A stretch of DNA of 64,000 nucleotides. It comes from Saprospiraceae bacterium. Its GTDB lineage: Bacteria > Bacteroidota > Bacteroidia > Chitinophagales > Saprospiraceae. Positions 18,790 through 28,428 of this stretch are shown here, piece by piece. Numbering within the stretch: the stretch's first letter is position 1; every line of letters begins with the position of its first letter. Under the pieces are notes generated by a model. The model was not told the DNA's origin, made no database searches, and saw only the letters and a list, made by a program, of their open reading frames with translations. Both the position numbers and the translations under genes were made by a program. The stretch is from the NCBI GenBank assembly GCA_016711125.1, contig JADJTQ010000012.1:124001-188000 (forward strand), read 5' to 3'.

Positions 18790-19407
18790 ATGGAAACAAG
18801 ATTGCTGCCTTTCTTGACACTCTTTTGTCTGAATTACCATTTTTCATTGGGACAGTCTTATGTTACGGCGATGGGTCTCCGGATGGGTTCAGATTTTGGA
18901 GTGACTTTACAACAAAAGATTCTTGGTCATCTGACGGCTGAAGGAATTATAACCAGCAGTCCGATCACTAATCAGACTACAGGTACGGTACTGGTTGAAA
19001 TGCACAATCCATTACTTTCCAGGAGATTTAATTTTTATCTCGGAGCTGGTTTGCACAACCGATGGCTCCGAGATGGCGAAGGACAGAGCCTTTCTAAGCG
19101 GGGAGTTAGTGCAGTGGCGGGAGCTGAAATGACTCTCGGCCGAATCAATCTGGCTTGGGATTACAAACCCGTTTTTCATTTGAATACGCAAGATCAACCT
19201 TTTGAATCAGAAACAGCGGTTAGTCTGCGCTATGTATTTGTTAAAAGGATCAAAGGCTCAAAAGATAAAGGCTTGTTTAGTCCATCTACCAAGAAGAAGC
19301 GTGAAAAGGAACGAATGAAGAAAAGGAAATTGAAGGAAAAAAATAAGCTCAAGAAAGAGAAATCTAAAAATCCGAAAGGAAAGTTTCTTAAAAATATTTT
19401 TAAATAA
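18790..19407 (+). CDS. Small outer-membrane barrel-like protein with lysine-rich C-terminal tail
   Basis: The 205-residue protein has a signal peptide (LLPFLTLFCLNYHFSLGQ). Residues about 25-150 show alternating beta-strand patterns (YVTAMGLRMGSDFGVTL, FNFYLGAGLHNRW, LGRINLAWDYKPVFHL, AVSLRYVFV), like the small eight-stranded barrels of Bacteroidota. The last 50 residues are extremely basic and low-complexity, about half Lys or Arg (STKKKREKERMKKRKLKEKN and onward). Such a tail could bind peptidoglycan, lipopolysaccharide phosphates or nucleic acid; this is inference. The barrel probably lacks a C-terminal aromatic anchor because of the tail. No family name can be given. Confidence 0.6.
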   Translation: METRLLPFLTLFCLNYHFSLGQSYVTAMGLRMGSDFGVTLQQKILGHLTAEGIITSSPITNQTTGTVLVEMHNPLLSRRFNFYLGAGLHNRWLRDGEGQSLSKRGVSAVAGAEMTLGRINLAWDYKPVFHLNTQDQPFESETAVSLRYVFVKRIKGSKDKGLFSPSTKKKREKERMKKRKLKEKNKLKKEKSKNPKGKFLKNIFK

Positions 19408-19897
19408 CTCGGCTTCCTTCTAATGCGATTCAGTCACTTTTGAGGGCATGGGATAATTCGTTCTCCTGCTAACTGGGCGTTTTGAAAACCCGCATCAAGA
19501 ACGGGATTCCAATATAATGCAGGTTTTTTTGGCCGGGAACTTCAGATCAATAGATAACAATACTGTCGATGGAATTGGTTTTCAGGAGCTTCAGAACATA
19601 AGAAAAACTGTCTCTTGATGAGAAAATAGAAATCGTTTTGCTGTGAGGCTATGACTTCAAGGTGAAATGCTGATTTTGCAGCTGGCTTGGATATGCTTAG
19701 AGTTTTACCAACACGAACACTGATCAAATTCTGCGACACATCGAGCGATTGAGTGATTAAAGCCGTTGAATTTATGCTTTACTTCAGCCTATTGATGTTC
19801 AGGTAACTATGTATTCACTTATAAAATAAATTGTAGCTGATCTTAGAAAGTCTTACTTTCGCTTCAAATTTATAAGAGGATTAAATCAGATATTAAG
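19408..19897. other. 490-base intergenic region, no convincing gene
   Basis: A 65-codon minus-strand frame (19542-19739) has the protein-like stretch RVGKTLSISKPAAKSAFHLE but no plausible start, homologue or ribosome site that I can support. The right end carries the probable promoter of the next lipoprotein gene. No tRNA cloverleaf, terminator or repeat is visible. Confidence 0.4.
19831..19861 (+). promoter_or_regulatory. Probable Bacteroidota-type promoter
   Basis: TTG at 19831-19833 and TACTTTCG at 19854-19861 are separated by 20 bases. This resembles the Bacteroidota -33 (TTG or TTTG) and -7 (TAnnTTTG) elements, with one mismatch in the second box. It lies 36 bases before the ATG of the following lipoprotein gene. 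Confidence 0.45.
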
Positions 19898-20685
19898 ATG
19901 AAAAAATAGTAACTCTAGGTCAAATTTTGTTCTTGACGTTGCTCTTGGGAGCTTGCAAAAGTGATAAGAGTGCAGATGCAGCAGATGCTGCTTCCAACGC
20001 ACCTAAGAAGTACAAATTGACCCCTTTTGATAAGTCAGAAGCCTTCCGTGATGCAGAGTTGTCAAATATGGCTTATGTCGATGGAAAATTTAGTTTTGAT
20101 GTAGGTGGATCGAAGTACAAGCTGGGTGAGCAGACTCCAGATGCACCAAAAAAGATGTGTGCTAATTCGGCCCAGGGTCAACATATACATCTCATCGATG
20201 GGTTTAAACCTTACGTAGCTCAGTATGTGTCATCTTTTGAACATGCATTGCCAGATGGACAACATAACTTGCTTGCTTTTCTGTCCCGATCATACCATGA
20301 AAGTATTAAAACCGATGACGCCCACATCGCTAAAAAAGTAACGATTGCTAATGGCAATATTGTCGAAGAAAGTGACATTACTGATCCTTCAATTTTCTAT
20401 AGCAGACCTAAAGGAACCTACGTTGGAGCCGACACCAAAAAAATAATGTTGGATTTTTACCCAATTAATGCTAATATAGGAGACGATTATCTGGTCAAGG
20501 TTCAAATCAATGGAGAAGTTACCTTGCTGGATGAGTGGCAGCCTTACTATATAGAAGGATTACCATTTGGTCAAAATAGTATTGGTCTGGCCCTAGTTTA
20601 TAAAGATGGTACACCGGTTCCTGGTGGCCAATCTTCTACTCTGCAGCGAATTACGTTGTTAGAAGATGAGCCACCCGCCAACTAG
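19898..20685 (+). CDS. Lipoprotein of unknown function, start broken by a homopolymer slip
   Basis: ATG at 19898 is followed by six A and TAG. One more A would give MKKIVTLGQILFLTLLLGAC, a classical lipoprotein signal peptide with lipobox LGAC, joined to the long frame that is open to 20685. This makes a protein of about 262 residues. Without that A the only start is a TTG inside the signal peptide (19927). After a short Ala/Asp-rich linker the mature part has two beta-rich segments, including GQHIHLIDGFKPYVAQY and a C-terminal GLPFGQNSIGLALVYKDG. The HIHLIDG pattern recalls DUF4399-like proteins, but I would not assign it. A strong terminator follows directly. Confidence 0.7.
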
Positions 20686-20706
20686 GCGTACTCATATCCG
20701 TGAGTA

Positions 20707-20744
20707 GAAGCTGCTCTGGGCACCCCCAAGACGCAGCTTTTTTT
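20707..20744 (+). terminator. Rho-independent terminator
   Basis: The stem AAGCTGC (20708-20714) pairs with GCAGCTT (20733-20739), around a loop containing CTGGGCACCCCCAAGAC, and is followed by a run of T to 20744. It ends the lipoprotein transcript 20 bases after its stop. The T run overlaps the last codon of the convergent SDR gene. Confidence 0.8.
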
Positions 20745-21501
20745 ATGTCCTCAAGTAGGAAGCTCCATTGACATCGATAATAGAGCCTGAGTTCCAAGTT
20801 GCGGCATCGGAAGCCAAAAACAACACTGAATGAGCTACTTCCTCAGGTTTGGCAACCCGGTTAAAAGGACTTTGAGCCCGAATAGCCTCCCCAGTGGGGC
20901 TATTAAGTATATCCGCTACCATTTCGGTCTCAACAAAGCCTGGAGCCACTACTCCGACAGAAATACCAAAAGGTGCTAGCTTTTGCGCCAATGATTGGCT
21001 AAGGGAGTTGAGTCCGGCTTTACTGGCTCCATACGCCGGTTGATCCGGCTCTCCCCGAAAGGCCCCTCTGGAAGAAATATTGACAATTCGACCACCACCC
21101 TGTCGACGCATGTGGTCTGACACCAGGTACATCAATCGGGCCGGTGCCATGAGATTGATATTGATCGTCTCTTGGAAAATGCGAATCCAATTTGCATAAT
21201 CGGTAGTTTCAATCGGATGTTTTTCGTGAATACCGGCATTGTTGATTAAAATATCAATCCTCCCATAGTGGTATACTATGCTCTCAACCAGCTCATTGCA
21301 GGCAGCTATATCGCCAATATCTGCTTTAAATAAGGCATGGCCGCTGCCAGGTAAGTCTTTTAAAAAGGCTTCTGCCCGAGTATCGTTACTCTGATAGTTG
21401 ATCGCAACTCTCGCACCTCTCTCCGCAAACGCCAAGGATATCGCGGCACCAATGCCCCGACTGCCACCGGTGATTAATACAACCTTATTAGTAAAAAGCA
21501 T
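20743..21501 (-). CDS. SDR-family NAD(P)-dependent oxidoreductase (FabG-like)
   Basis: The 252-residue protein has all classical short-chain dehydrogenase motifs: the cofactor loop TGGSRGIGAA, the NNAG motif in ILINNAGIH, the catalytic Ser in IVNISSRG and the YGASKAG Tyr/Lys pair. The C-terminal WNSGSIIDVNGASYLRT is typical of 3-oxoacyl-ACP reductase-like members. The substrate cannot be told from sequence; FabG-like sugar or acyl dehydrogenases are equally possible. It stands alone on the minus strand, convergent with the lipoprotein gene. Confidence 0.92.
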   Translation of the reverse strand: MLFTNKVVLITGGSRGIGAAISLAFAERGARVAINYQSNDTRAEAFLKDLPGSGHALFKADIGDIAACNELVESIVYHYGRIDILINNAGIHEKHPIETTDYANWIRIFQETININLMAPARLMYLVSDHMRRQGGGRIVNISSRGAFRGEPDQPAYGASKAGLNSLSQSLAQKLAPFGISVGVVAPGFVETEMVADILNSPTGEAIRAQSPFNRVAKPEEVAHSVLFLASDAATWNSGSIIDVNGASYLRT

Positions 21502-21623
21502 ACTTCCTATTTTCTGCTAAAACTAGGAAAATGAAGTCGATATGATTTAGTGCATAGACATTTCGGGTCGCCAAAGAGCTCCTTGATTGATAGGAGAATC
21601 AAATCTGTTATGGTAAACTCGAA

Positions 21624-22109
21624 TTAGCTTATCTCGAGCAAAGTGACATCAAATATCAGAACCGAGTTAGCTGGGATAGTCGCTACTTCACTTTTGCCAT
21701 ATCCCAGAGCGGATGGAATCAGCAGTACACCCTTGCCACCGCCAGAACGTCGATATGGAATACCTTCGATCCATCCCGGAATGAAGATACTCAGTGGTTG
21801 AGTAAGTGCATTTGCAGGCGTAGTCTGGTCAAATATAGTACCATCAGTCAAATACCCCTTATATTTGATTGTAACAATGTCATTGACTGTAGGGTGCTCA
21901 CCGCTACCTTCCTCTGTGATGATATAGTGCAGCCCGGATGCCGTTCGTTGTGCCACTAATCCATTATCTGCTAGATAGTCTTCAATAATCATAATGTCTT
22001 TGGCCAATTGTTGCCCGGGAGGCAACGAGTCATCTTCATCCTTTTTACATCCACTGTTCATAAGGAAAAAACAAACGGTACCGATTAGACTTATTGTGGA
22101 GAACTTCAT
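21624..22109 (-). CDS. FKBP-type peptidyl-prolyl cis-trans isomerase lipoprotein
   Basis: The 161-residue protein begins with a lipoprotein signal (MNSGC lipobox). A single FKBP domain follows: YIITEEGSGEHPTVNDIVTIKYKGYLTDGTIFDQT, the middle WIEGIPYRRSGGGKGVLLIPSALGYG and the end IPANSVLIFDVTLLEI. FKBPs catalyse proline isomerisation; membrane-anchored periplasmic ones assist folding of exported proteins. Length is normal for a minimal lipoprotein FKBP. It diverges from aceK. Confidence 0.93.
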   Translation of the reverse strand: MKFSTISLIGTVCFFLMNSGCKKDEDDSLPPGQQLAKDIMIIEDYLADNGLVAQRTASGLHYIITEEGSGEHPTVNDIVTIKYKGYLTDGTIFDQTTPANALTQPLSIFIPGWIEGIPYRRSGGGKGVLLIPSALGYGKSEVATIPANSVLIFDVTLLEIS

Positions 22110-22257
22110 GTTATACTAAATCTTACTTTTGTGACTGCAATATTAGGACTTTTTTAGAACCCAAGTGGGTAACGTTAAAAACAAGTAAGATGATGCTCGT
22201 CGAATGCAAGAATAAGGAAGTCAACGCAATTGATCTACCAAAAACCAAAGACTGATT

Positions 22258-24000
22258 TTGCCAAGCATGTTTGACAAATTGTTACCCTACGAAGTTTCTC
22301 ATTTGATCCTGGGAGCCTACTTCAACTATTATCACAATTTCAAGGGTATCACAAAAAGAGCTCAGATCCGTTTTGAAAACAAAGACTGGTTGGGCATTCA
22401 GTCGGACGCCCGTCTACGGCTGTCACTCTATCGGGATGCTGTGGGAAGAACGACAGAGGAAGTTTTGGAACTACTTGGAACCCAAAAGGATAATAAGCAG
22501 GTATGGAAGGCCACGAAGGACTATTTCACCTATGAGGTGAAAAACTTCAACACCCGTAACATTGCTGAAACCTTCTATAATTCGGTATACAGACATAGCC
22601 ACAAAGGCCTAAGTGCTGATGTTGATCACATGTATGTACATGCGACGGCCACGTATCGCGAGTTCAAATCGACAGATCCGATTAATTATACCTTTGATAT
22701 TGACCCTGATTTAAAATATACGTTTAAGTCCATTCTGAGAAGGTATCGTTTTGATATACCATGGGAAGATTTGAAAAGAGATGTGCAGTATCTTCAGAAG
22801 ACATTTGAATCTGTCATACTTGGTAGAAAGATTTCCATTGCGGACTTTCAAATTGAAATCATCAAATCGGTCTTTTTTAGAAATAAAGGTGCCTATATTG
22901 TTGGTAGACTCAAATCTGATAAAGAAGTTATTCCCTTTGTTTTGCCATTATTGAATCGCGAAAATGGCCTTTTTGTCGATGCCCTCTTAACAGATGACCG
23001 CGATGTGAGTTCGATATTTAGTTACAACCGGTCATATTTTTTGGTGGATGTAGATATCGCCAGTGAAATGGTAGATTTCCTGCGATCGTTTCTGCCTTCG
23101 AAGAGTTTAGGGGAATTATATAATTCTATTGGATTTGAAAAGCATGGGAAGACGGTCTTCTACCGGGATTTTTTACGACATCTGGCCAAGTCCAATGACA
23201 AATTTATTGAGGCACCAGGTATTAAGGGCATGGTGATGCATGTCTTTACCCTACCTTCCTACAATGTAGTGTTTAAGATCATCAAAGATCATTTTGCACC
23301 ACCAAAAAGTGTGACTCAGGAAGAAGTAAAGTATCGATACGAATTGGTCAACCAGCATGACAGGGTAGGACGGATGACAGACACACATATGTTTGAAAAT
23401 CTGGTTTTCGAACGGGGTCGATTTTCTGAAAATCTACTTGAACAATTGATCAAAGATGCACCAACCAAAGTTCAATTATCTCCCGAATGGGTGAAAATTA
23501 AACATCTATATGTAGAAAAGAAAATGACCCCATTAAATATGTATCTCGAAGATGCAAGTTGGGTAGACGCCGAAGAGGTTATTGATGGCTACGGTTATGC
23601 TATCAAGGAAATGGCAGCGGTTAATATATTTCCAGGTGATATGCTTCTGAAAAACTTTGGAGTGACTCGTTTAAAAAGAGTTGTGTTTTATGATTACGAT
23701 GAAATTGGGTTTTTAACAGATTATAATTTTCGCATCATACCAGAACCTCGCAATGAGGAGGAAGAAATGTCAGCCACTCCTTATTTTCATGTAGGACCCA
23801 ATGATATTTTTCCGGAAGAGTTTCCCCGGTTCCTGATTGGTAATCCAAAATTGAGGGAGATCTTTTACCGGCTACATGGAGACCTCTATCACGTAAAGTT
23901 TTGGCGGGATATGCAGGAGCGACTACGTCGGCAGGAAATTGTGGAAGTATATCCCTATCGATATCATGAAAGATTTTGCGAAAAATATCCTGAAAAGTAA
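22258..24000 (+). CDS. aceK: Isocitrate dehydrogenase kinase/phosphatase
   Basis: The 580-residue protein matches the AceK length (578 in E. coli). AceK phosphorylates and dephosphorylates isocitrate dehydrogenase to divert isocitrate into the glyoxylate bypass. Visible family features are the N-terminal ILGAYFNYYHNFKGITKRAQ, FETRD-like regulatory segments, the ATP-site region GIKGMVMHVFTLPSYNVVFKIIKD, and the catalytic INIFPGDMLLKNFG-like stretch (here VNIFPGDMLLKNFGVTR) followed by YDYDEI. The protein appears intact. It is mainly a proteobacterial enzyme; occurrence in Bacteroidota is limited. aceA, aceB and icd are not in this window. The start is TTG at 22258 or ATG at 22267. Confidence 0.95.
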   Translation: MPSMFDKLLPYEVSHLILGAYFNYYHNFKGITKRAQIRFENKDWLGIQSDARLRLSLYRDAVGRTTEEVLELLGTQKDNKQVWKATKDYFTYEVKNFNTRNIAETFYNSVYRHSHKGLSADVDHMYVHATATYREFKSTDPINYTFDIDPDLKYTFKSILRRYRFDIPWEDLKRDVQYLQKTFESVILGRKISIADFQIEIIKSVFFRNKGAYIVGRLKSDKEVIPFVLPLLNRENGLFVDALLTDDRDVSSIFSYNRSYFLVDVDIASEMVDFLRSFLPSKSLGELYNSIGFEKHGKTVFYRDFLRHLAKSNDKFIEAPGIKGMVMHVFTLPSYNVVFKIIKDHFAPPKSVTQEEVKYRYELVNQHDRVGRMTDTHMFENLVFERGRFSENLLEQLIKDAPTKVQLSPEWVKIKHLYVEKKMTPLNMYLEDASWVDAEEVIDGYGYAIKEMAAVNIFPGDMLLKNFGVTRLKRVVFYDYDEIGFLTDYNFRIIPEPRNEEEEMSATPYFHVGPNDIFPEEFPRFLIGNPKLREIFYRLHGDLYHVKFWRDMQERLRRQEIVEVYPYRYHERFCEKYPEK

Positions 24001-24020
24001 AGGCAACCGTGATGTGGTGA

Positions 24021-24722
24021 TTGGGAAACTATAATCTCGTAATTATTCGGCAGCCAAGTATTCAAAATATGATCGAACATCTAACGCATCAAGTGACCAA
24101 GACTGCTCACATCTATACATTTGGCTTTCTCACTGGTAACACGCGATTCATCTGGATAGCTTGCCATGGTTATGGTCAGAGTGCAGACCGTTTCATTCGA
24201 AAATTTGATCAATTCGATCCATGGTTGCATTTTATCATCGCGCCGGAGGGCTTATCTCGGTTTTATTGGAAGGGGGTCTCGGAAGATGTTGTCGCGTCAT
24301 GGATGACCAGCAAGGATCGTCTTGATGAAATAGAAGATTATCTAATTTATCTAAAAAAGATTTTAGAGCGATTCGAAATCCAATTTGAGGAGAACATACA
24401 GTTCATCTTTTTTGGTTTCTCGCAAGGTTGTGCCACCGTGATGCGATTTATGACCCGGTATCAACTAAAGTTTTCACATGCGATTTTCTGGGCAGGTTCA
24501 CTTCCAAGAGAAATTAAGTACCTGACTATGCAAGATTATCTGCATCAGGGTAAAATTCACCTGATATACGGTAGTGATGATCAGTATTTAACTCCGGAAG
24601 TTGTTGTGAAGGAACGAGAGTTTATGGATTCTCAAAATATAGAGATGAACGAATACATGTTTGCAGGTCGTCATAAAGTTGATAATGAAGTTCTTCAAAA
24701 TTACATGAAAGATATTCTTTGA
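24021..24722 (+). CDS. Alpha/beta hydrolase (carboxylesterase/phospholipase-like)
   Basis: This cytosolic alpha/beta hydrolase of about 220 residues has oxyanion-region FIWIACHGYGQSADRF, nucleophile elbow FFGFSQGCATVMRF (GxSxG, Ser in GFSQG), the acid region HLIYGSDDQYLTPEVV and the His near GRHKVDNEVL. It belongs to the COG0400-type short esterases, which hydrolyse small carboxyl esters or lysophospholipids. The best start is probably the ATG at 24069 (MIEHLTHQV); the upstream TTG at 24021 adds 16 residues. It follows aceK closely on the same strand and may be co-transcribed. Confidence 0.85.
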   Translation: MGNYNLVIIRQPSIQNMIEHLTHQVTKTAHIYTFGFLTGNTRFIWIACHGYGQSADRFIRKFDQFDPWLHFIIAPEGLSRFYWKGVSEDVVASWMTSKDRLDEIEDYLIYLKKILERFEIQFEENIQFIFFGFSQGCATVMRFMTRYQLKFSHAIFWAGSLPREIKYLTMQDYLHQGKIHLIYGSDDQYLTPEVVVKEREFMDSQNIEMNEYMFAGRHKVDNEVLQNYMKDIL

Positions 24723-24734
24723 GCACTGTTCCAC

Positions 24735-26990
24735 TTATTCCAAATTAATCAGTAGATGTTTCTTAATATAATTAGTCATCGTGGTATAAAGATGACGACT
24801 GGTATTTTGGCCTTCATAGATACCGTGAGAGCGATTTGGATAGATCATTAAGTCAAATGCTTTATTTTCACGAATGAGTGCATTAATCAAAAATTCAGCA
24901 TTTTGGTAGTGTACATTATCGTCACCGGTCCCGTGGATATATAACAAGTTCCCTTGTAGACCTGCTGCATGAGTAGCCGGAGACCCTTTTACGAAATCAT
25001 CCAGATTTTCACTGGGGAGCCCCATGTATCTTTCCTGGTATATATTGTCATAAAGTAATTGGTTAGTGACTGCTGCTATTGCAATGCCAGTCTTATAGAT
25101 CTCAGGATATTGAAACATCAGGTTTAGTGTCATCGAACCTCCACCGCTCCAACCCCATACACCGATGCGTTGTGAATCAATAAAGTCGAATTTTAAAATT
25201 TCTTTTGCTGCCATTGCTTGATCTCTGGCATTGATAATTCCAATATTACGGTAAATGCTTTTTCTCCAGGAGGCTCCCTTTAATGATGGGGTGCCACGGT
25301 TGTCTAAAGTGATGACTACTAGTCCTTGTTGAACAAGATATAAAGTCCAGAGATTATCCATTGAAGCTATTGCTGTTTGCCCGGCAGGTTCACCATAAAC
25401 TTCAAATAAGACCGGATATTTTTGAGTAGCATCAAAATTCGCCGGCTTGATCATTTTGCCATCCATTTCAATACCGTCGGCAGTGGTGACTTTGAAAAAT
25501 TCGACTTTCGGAAGCTCTAGAGTCGATAGGGCCTCTTTAAATGGCTCGTTGTCATATAGCACATTCTTAGTGCGATGCAGAGGTAAATCGATCAATGATC
25601 CGGTGTTCGGAGTGTTGCTATTTTCATGACGATGTACCGCATAATGAGCAGATGGTGAGATATCGTAACCATTGATGCCTTCAAAATTCCCTGGGGTCAC
25701 TTTCGTGAGTTGTTTCGTTTTAATATTTAATTGATATAAATAGCGCTGAGTAGCGTTATCTGGAGACGCGATGATATAGATGTCATTTCGTTGGCTATCA
25801 AAGCCTTTAATACTTGCAACATCATAGTTGCCGGGACTGATTAGTTCGTTCGTTTGACCATTTACAGCAATTTTATAGAGGTGTCTCCATCCATCCTTTT
25901 CACTAACCCAAATAAGGGATTTCCCGTCTTCCATGACAATCAAATCTTGCACCTGCCACGCGGCACTGACATCAATATTTTCAATTTCAATCCAGGTGTT
26001 GGACTGTTCTTCATACACTTTTTCCAACGACTTGTTTGTCTGGCGGTAGACCCAAAGGATCAAATGATTTTGTTTGCGCGATAATTGTGTGATTAATAAT
26101 TGATCGGTATGAGCTATCCATTGAATTCGTGGTATGAAGTGTTCAGATGGATCACCGGGTACGTCAATCCAATGTGTTTTACCGGATGAAAGTTGGATAA
26201 TACCCAGCCTGGCAGAAGAGGGTGTTTGACCAACTTTGGGGTACTGAATCGGAATGATTTCTGAATAAATGTTGTCTGTATTATTGATCAGATAAAAGTC
26301 TTTGGTATTTGTTGCATCAATTTGCCAGAATGCAATTGATTGACCGTCAGGACTCCATCTAAATCCATCTTTACAAAAAAACTCCTCTTCATATGCCCAA
26401 TCAAAAGTACCATTGATGATATCTGTGGAGCCATCTAAAGTAAGTTGTTAGATAGCACCTGATTGCAATTCTTCCACATAAATATTTTGGGCTGAGACGT
26501 AAGCAACTTTCTTTCCATCCGGGCTAAATTTCGCAAACAAGAGCGATGAGATATAAAGACCTTTTCCAATCCTTTTTGTCATTTTAGACTCAAGATCGTG
26601 TATGTAGTAATCTCCTTGTGTATTATCTCTCCAGACCCTTTCCGATCGGGTAAATATCAAGGCAGTTCTTTCATCATTTGACCAGGAATAGTCCTCGATT
26701 TGAATTTGATCCTGAGTTTCAGAATCTACCAGTTCTTCCGCCGGGATGAGTAAAGTTCGCTCACCCGTTTCCGAATCATAGAGCACCAGCTCAGACTGGT
26801 TTAAATCATTGTACTCAACTGTGGTATAGTATTCTCCTTGAGCCAGCCATTTATGAGGTCCAAAGTGTTCTTGAGCAAAATCGGATGAGGCGAAAATCCG
26901 GTCCAGTGTCAATGTTTTTTGGATAGCAGTTTCCTGGCCGATTGCCATCAATCTAATTCAGAAAAACAAGAGAGAAAGAGCATACTTCAT
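24735..26990 (-). pseudogene. S9-family dipeptidyl peptidase IV with two in-frame stops
   Basis: A single minus-strand frame of about 750 codons encodes a DPP-IV-like peptidase: N-terminal eight-bladed propeller and C-terminal hydrolase with GWSGGGSMTL (Ser), HGTGDDNVHYQN (Asp) and YPNRSHGI (His). The frame is interrupted by TGA at 26958-26960, right after the signal-peptide start MKYALSLLFF, and by TAA at 26448-26450 between ELQSGAI and QLTLDGSTDI. Both stops lie in the same frame as the rest, so they are substitutions and not frameshifts. The catalytic triad is intact. DPP-IV enzymes remove X-Pro dipeptides in the periplasm. Recent inactivation is the simplest reading; two consensus base errors are the alternative. 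Confidence 0.8.
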
Positions 26991-27122
26991 TATTATTTCG
27001 AATTTTAGATACAAATCTAATCGAAATAGATTTGATCTGAACCCTATCGATGAAGTCATCATAAACAGCACTACAAACAAGTTCGATTCGTTGGTGTAAG
27101 CTTTGCCAAGGTGATAATGTAG

Positions 27123-27130
27123 TATGTTTG
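27123..27130 (+). promoter_or_regulatory. Possible Bacteroidota -7 box (TATGTTTG) for kynU
   Basis: TATGTTTG fits TAnnTTTG and lies 42 bases before the kynU ATG. A TTTG at 27104-27107 is closer than the usual spacing (15 bases instead of about 19-20), so the -33 partner is doubtful. Confidence 0.3.
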
Positions 27131-27171
27131 CAATGTTTGCAATTATTAGTTCTCAATAAAAATACGAGTCC

Positions 27172-28428
27172 ATGTCAAATATCAAACCGGTAAAAATATG
27201 GAAACTAGATCTGGATCAAGCGGACGATTTGCCTGCTTCAGATTCCTTTTTATTCCCTGAAGTAGGAGGTAAAAGGAAGACCTACCTCTGTGGGCACTCA
27301 CTTGGCTTACAGCCAAAAAGTGCTAAAGCCTCAGTGGAAAACGAGTTAAAGATATGGCATGAACTGGCAGTGGAAGGTCACTTTAAGGCCCCTTCACCCT
27401 GGGTCCATTACCTTGACCCTTTGCATGATATGATGTCCGGATTGGTGGGAGCATTAAAGTCAGAAATCGTTATAATGAATTCATTGACAGCCAACATTCA
27501 TTTCTTACTGGCTGGATTTTACAAGCCAAATGGGATGCAGACCAAGATCCTGATGGACTCGCCTGCATTTCCAAGTGACATATATGCTCTAAGGTCTCAT
27601 CTAAAAGTAAGGGGAGCGTCAGAGGGCGACCTCATCTTTTGGCAACCAAACGCCCAGACAGGATTTTTTGAAATTGATGATTTTGAACAATTGATCAGGG
27701 ATCACCAGCAGGAGATCTCCTTGATCTTCATTGCTGGATTGCACTATTTGAATGGACAATTATTTGATATTGCAAAGCTCACTAAATTAGCGCACCAATA
27801 TGACATTTTGATTGGTTTTGATTTAGCTCATGCAGCAGGCAATGTAATACTTAATGTGCACGACTGGCAGGTTGATTTTGCTTGTTGGTGCACCTACAAA
27901 TATCTCAATGGTGGTCCCGGCAGTTTGGGTGCTTGTTTTATTCATAAAAAACACCATCATCTGTCTGATTTCTTTCAGGGTTGGTGGGGCAATAGTTTGG
28001 AAAATAGGTTTGATATGAAACCGGATTTTACTCCCGCCTCTGGTGCTCTGGCCTGGCAATTATCGAATCCACCCATTATCGCCTTGGCACCGCTTAAAGC
28101 ATCACTCGAGATTTACCATCAATACGGCATGCAAAAGCTACGGGCTAAATCCAAATTGCTAACTGCCTATCTTGAAGCAATATTATTGGAATTAGAAAGT
28201 GCCAAATTTGAAATCAAAACTCCGAAAGATCCCGAAGCTAGAGGAGCAATGTTATGCCTTCACTGTAAAGATGAGGGCAAAGATATATTTGAGCTCATTG
28301 AGCAGCATTCCATTGTGGTAGATTATCGAAAACCCAATACAATAAGAGTTGCTCCCAATCCGCTATACAATTCATTTAATGATTGCTACTTATTTACCCA
28401 AGCTTTAAAGATAACGATCAAAGCTTGA
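27172..28428 (+). CDS. kynU: Kynureninase
   Basis: The 418-residue PLP enzyme cleaves kynurenine to anthranilate and alanine (or 3-hydroxykynurenine to 3-hydroxyanthranilate). Characteristic segments are TYLCGHSLGLQPKSAKA, VMNSLTANIHFLL, GFDLAHAAGN (PLP-binding Asp), and the Schiff-base Lys in CTYKYLNGGPGSLGACFIH, followed by GWWGNS. Length is normal. The other kynurenine-pathway genes are not in the window, so catabolism versus NAD synthesis cannot be judged. It diverges from the dead DPP-IV gene and converges with a small barrel gene. Confidence 0.96.
   Translation: MSNIKPVKIWKLDLDQADDLPASDSFLFPEVGGKRKTYLCGHSLGLQPKSAKASVENELKIWHELAVEGHFKAPSPWVHYLDPLHDMMSGLVGALKSEIVIMNSLTANIHFLLAGFYKPNGMQTKILMDSPAFPSDIYALRSHLKVRGASEGDLIFWQPNAQTGFFEIDDFEQLIRDHQQEISLIFIAGLHYLNGQLFDIAKLTKLAHQYDILIGFDLAHAAGNVILNVHDWQVDFACWCTYKYLNGGPGSLGACFIHKKHHHLSDFFQGWWGNSLENRFDMKPDFTPASGALAWQLSNPPIIALAPLKASLEIYHQYGMQKLRAKSKLLTAYLEAILLELESAKFEIKTPKDPEARGAMLCLHCKDEGKDIFELIEQHSIVVDYRKPNTIRVAPNPLYNSFNDCYLFTQALKITIKA

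Noticed and set aside
19542..19739. 65-codon minus-strand frame between the barrel and lipoprotein genes
   Set aside because: The frame has no good start and no recognisable domain; chance open frame in a long spacer is likelier.
24735..26447. Separate, shorter S9 hydrolase gene starting at 26063
   Set aside because: The frame is open well upstream of 26063 and continues the propeller domain across an in-frame TAA, so it is the 3' part of one DPP-IV gene.
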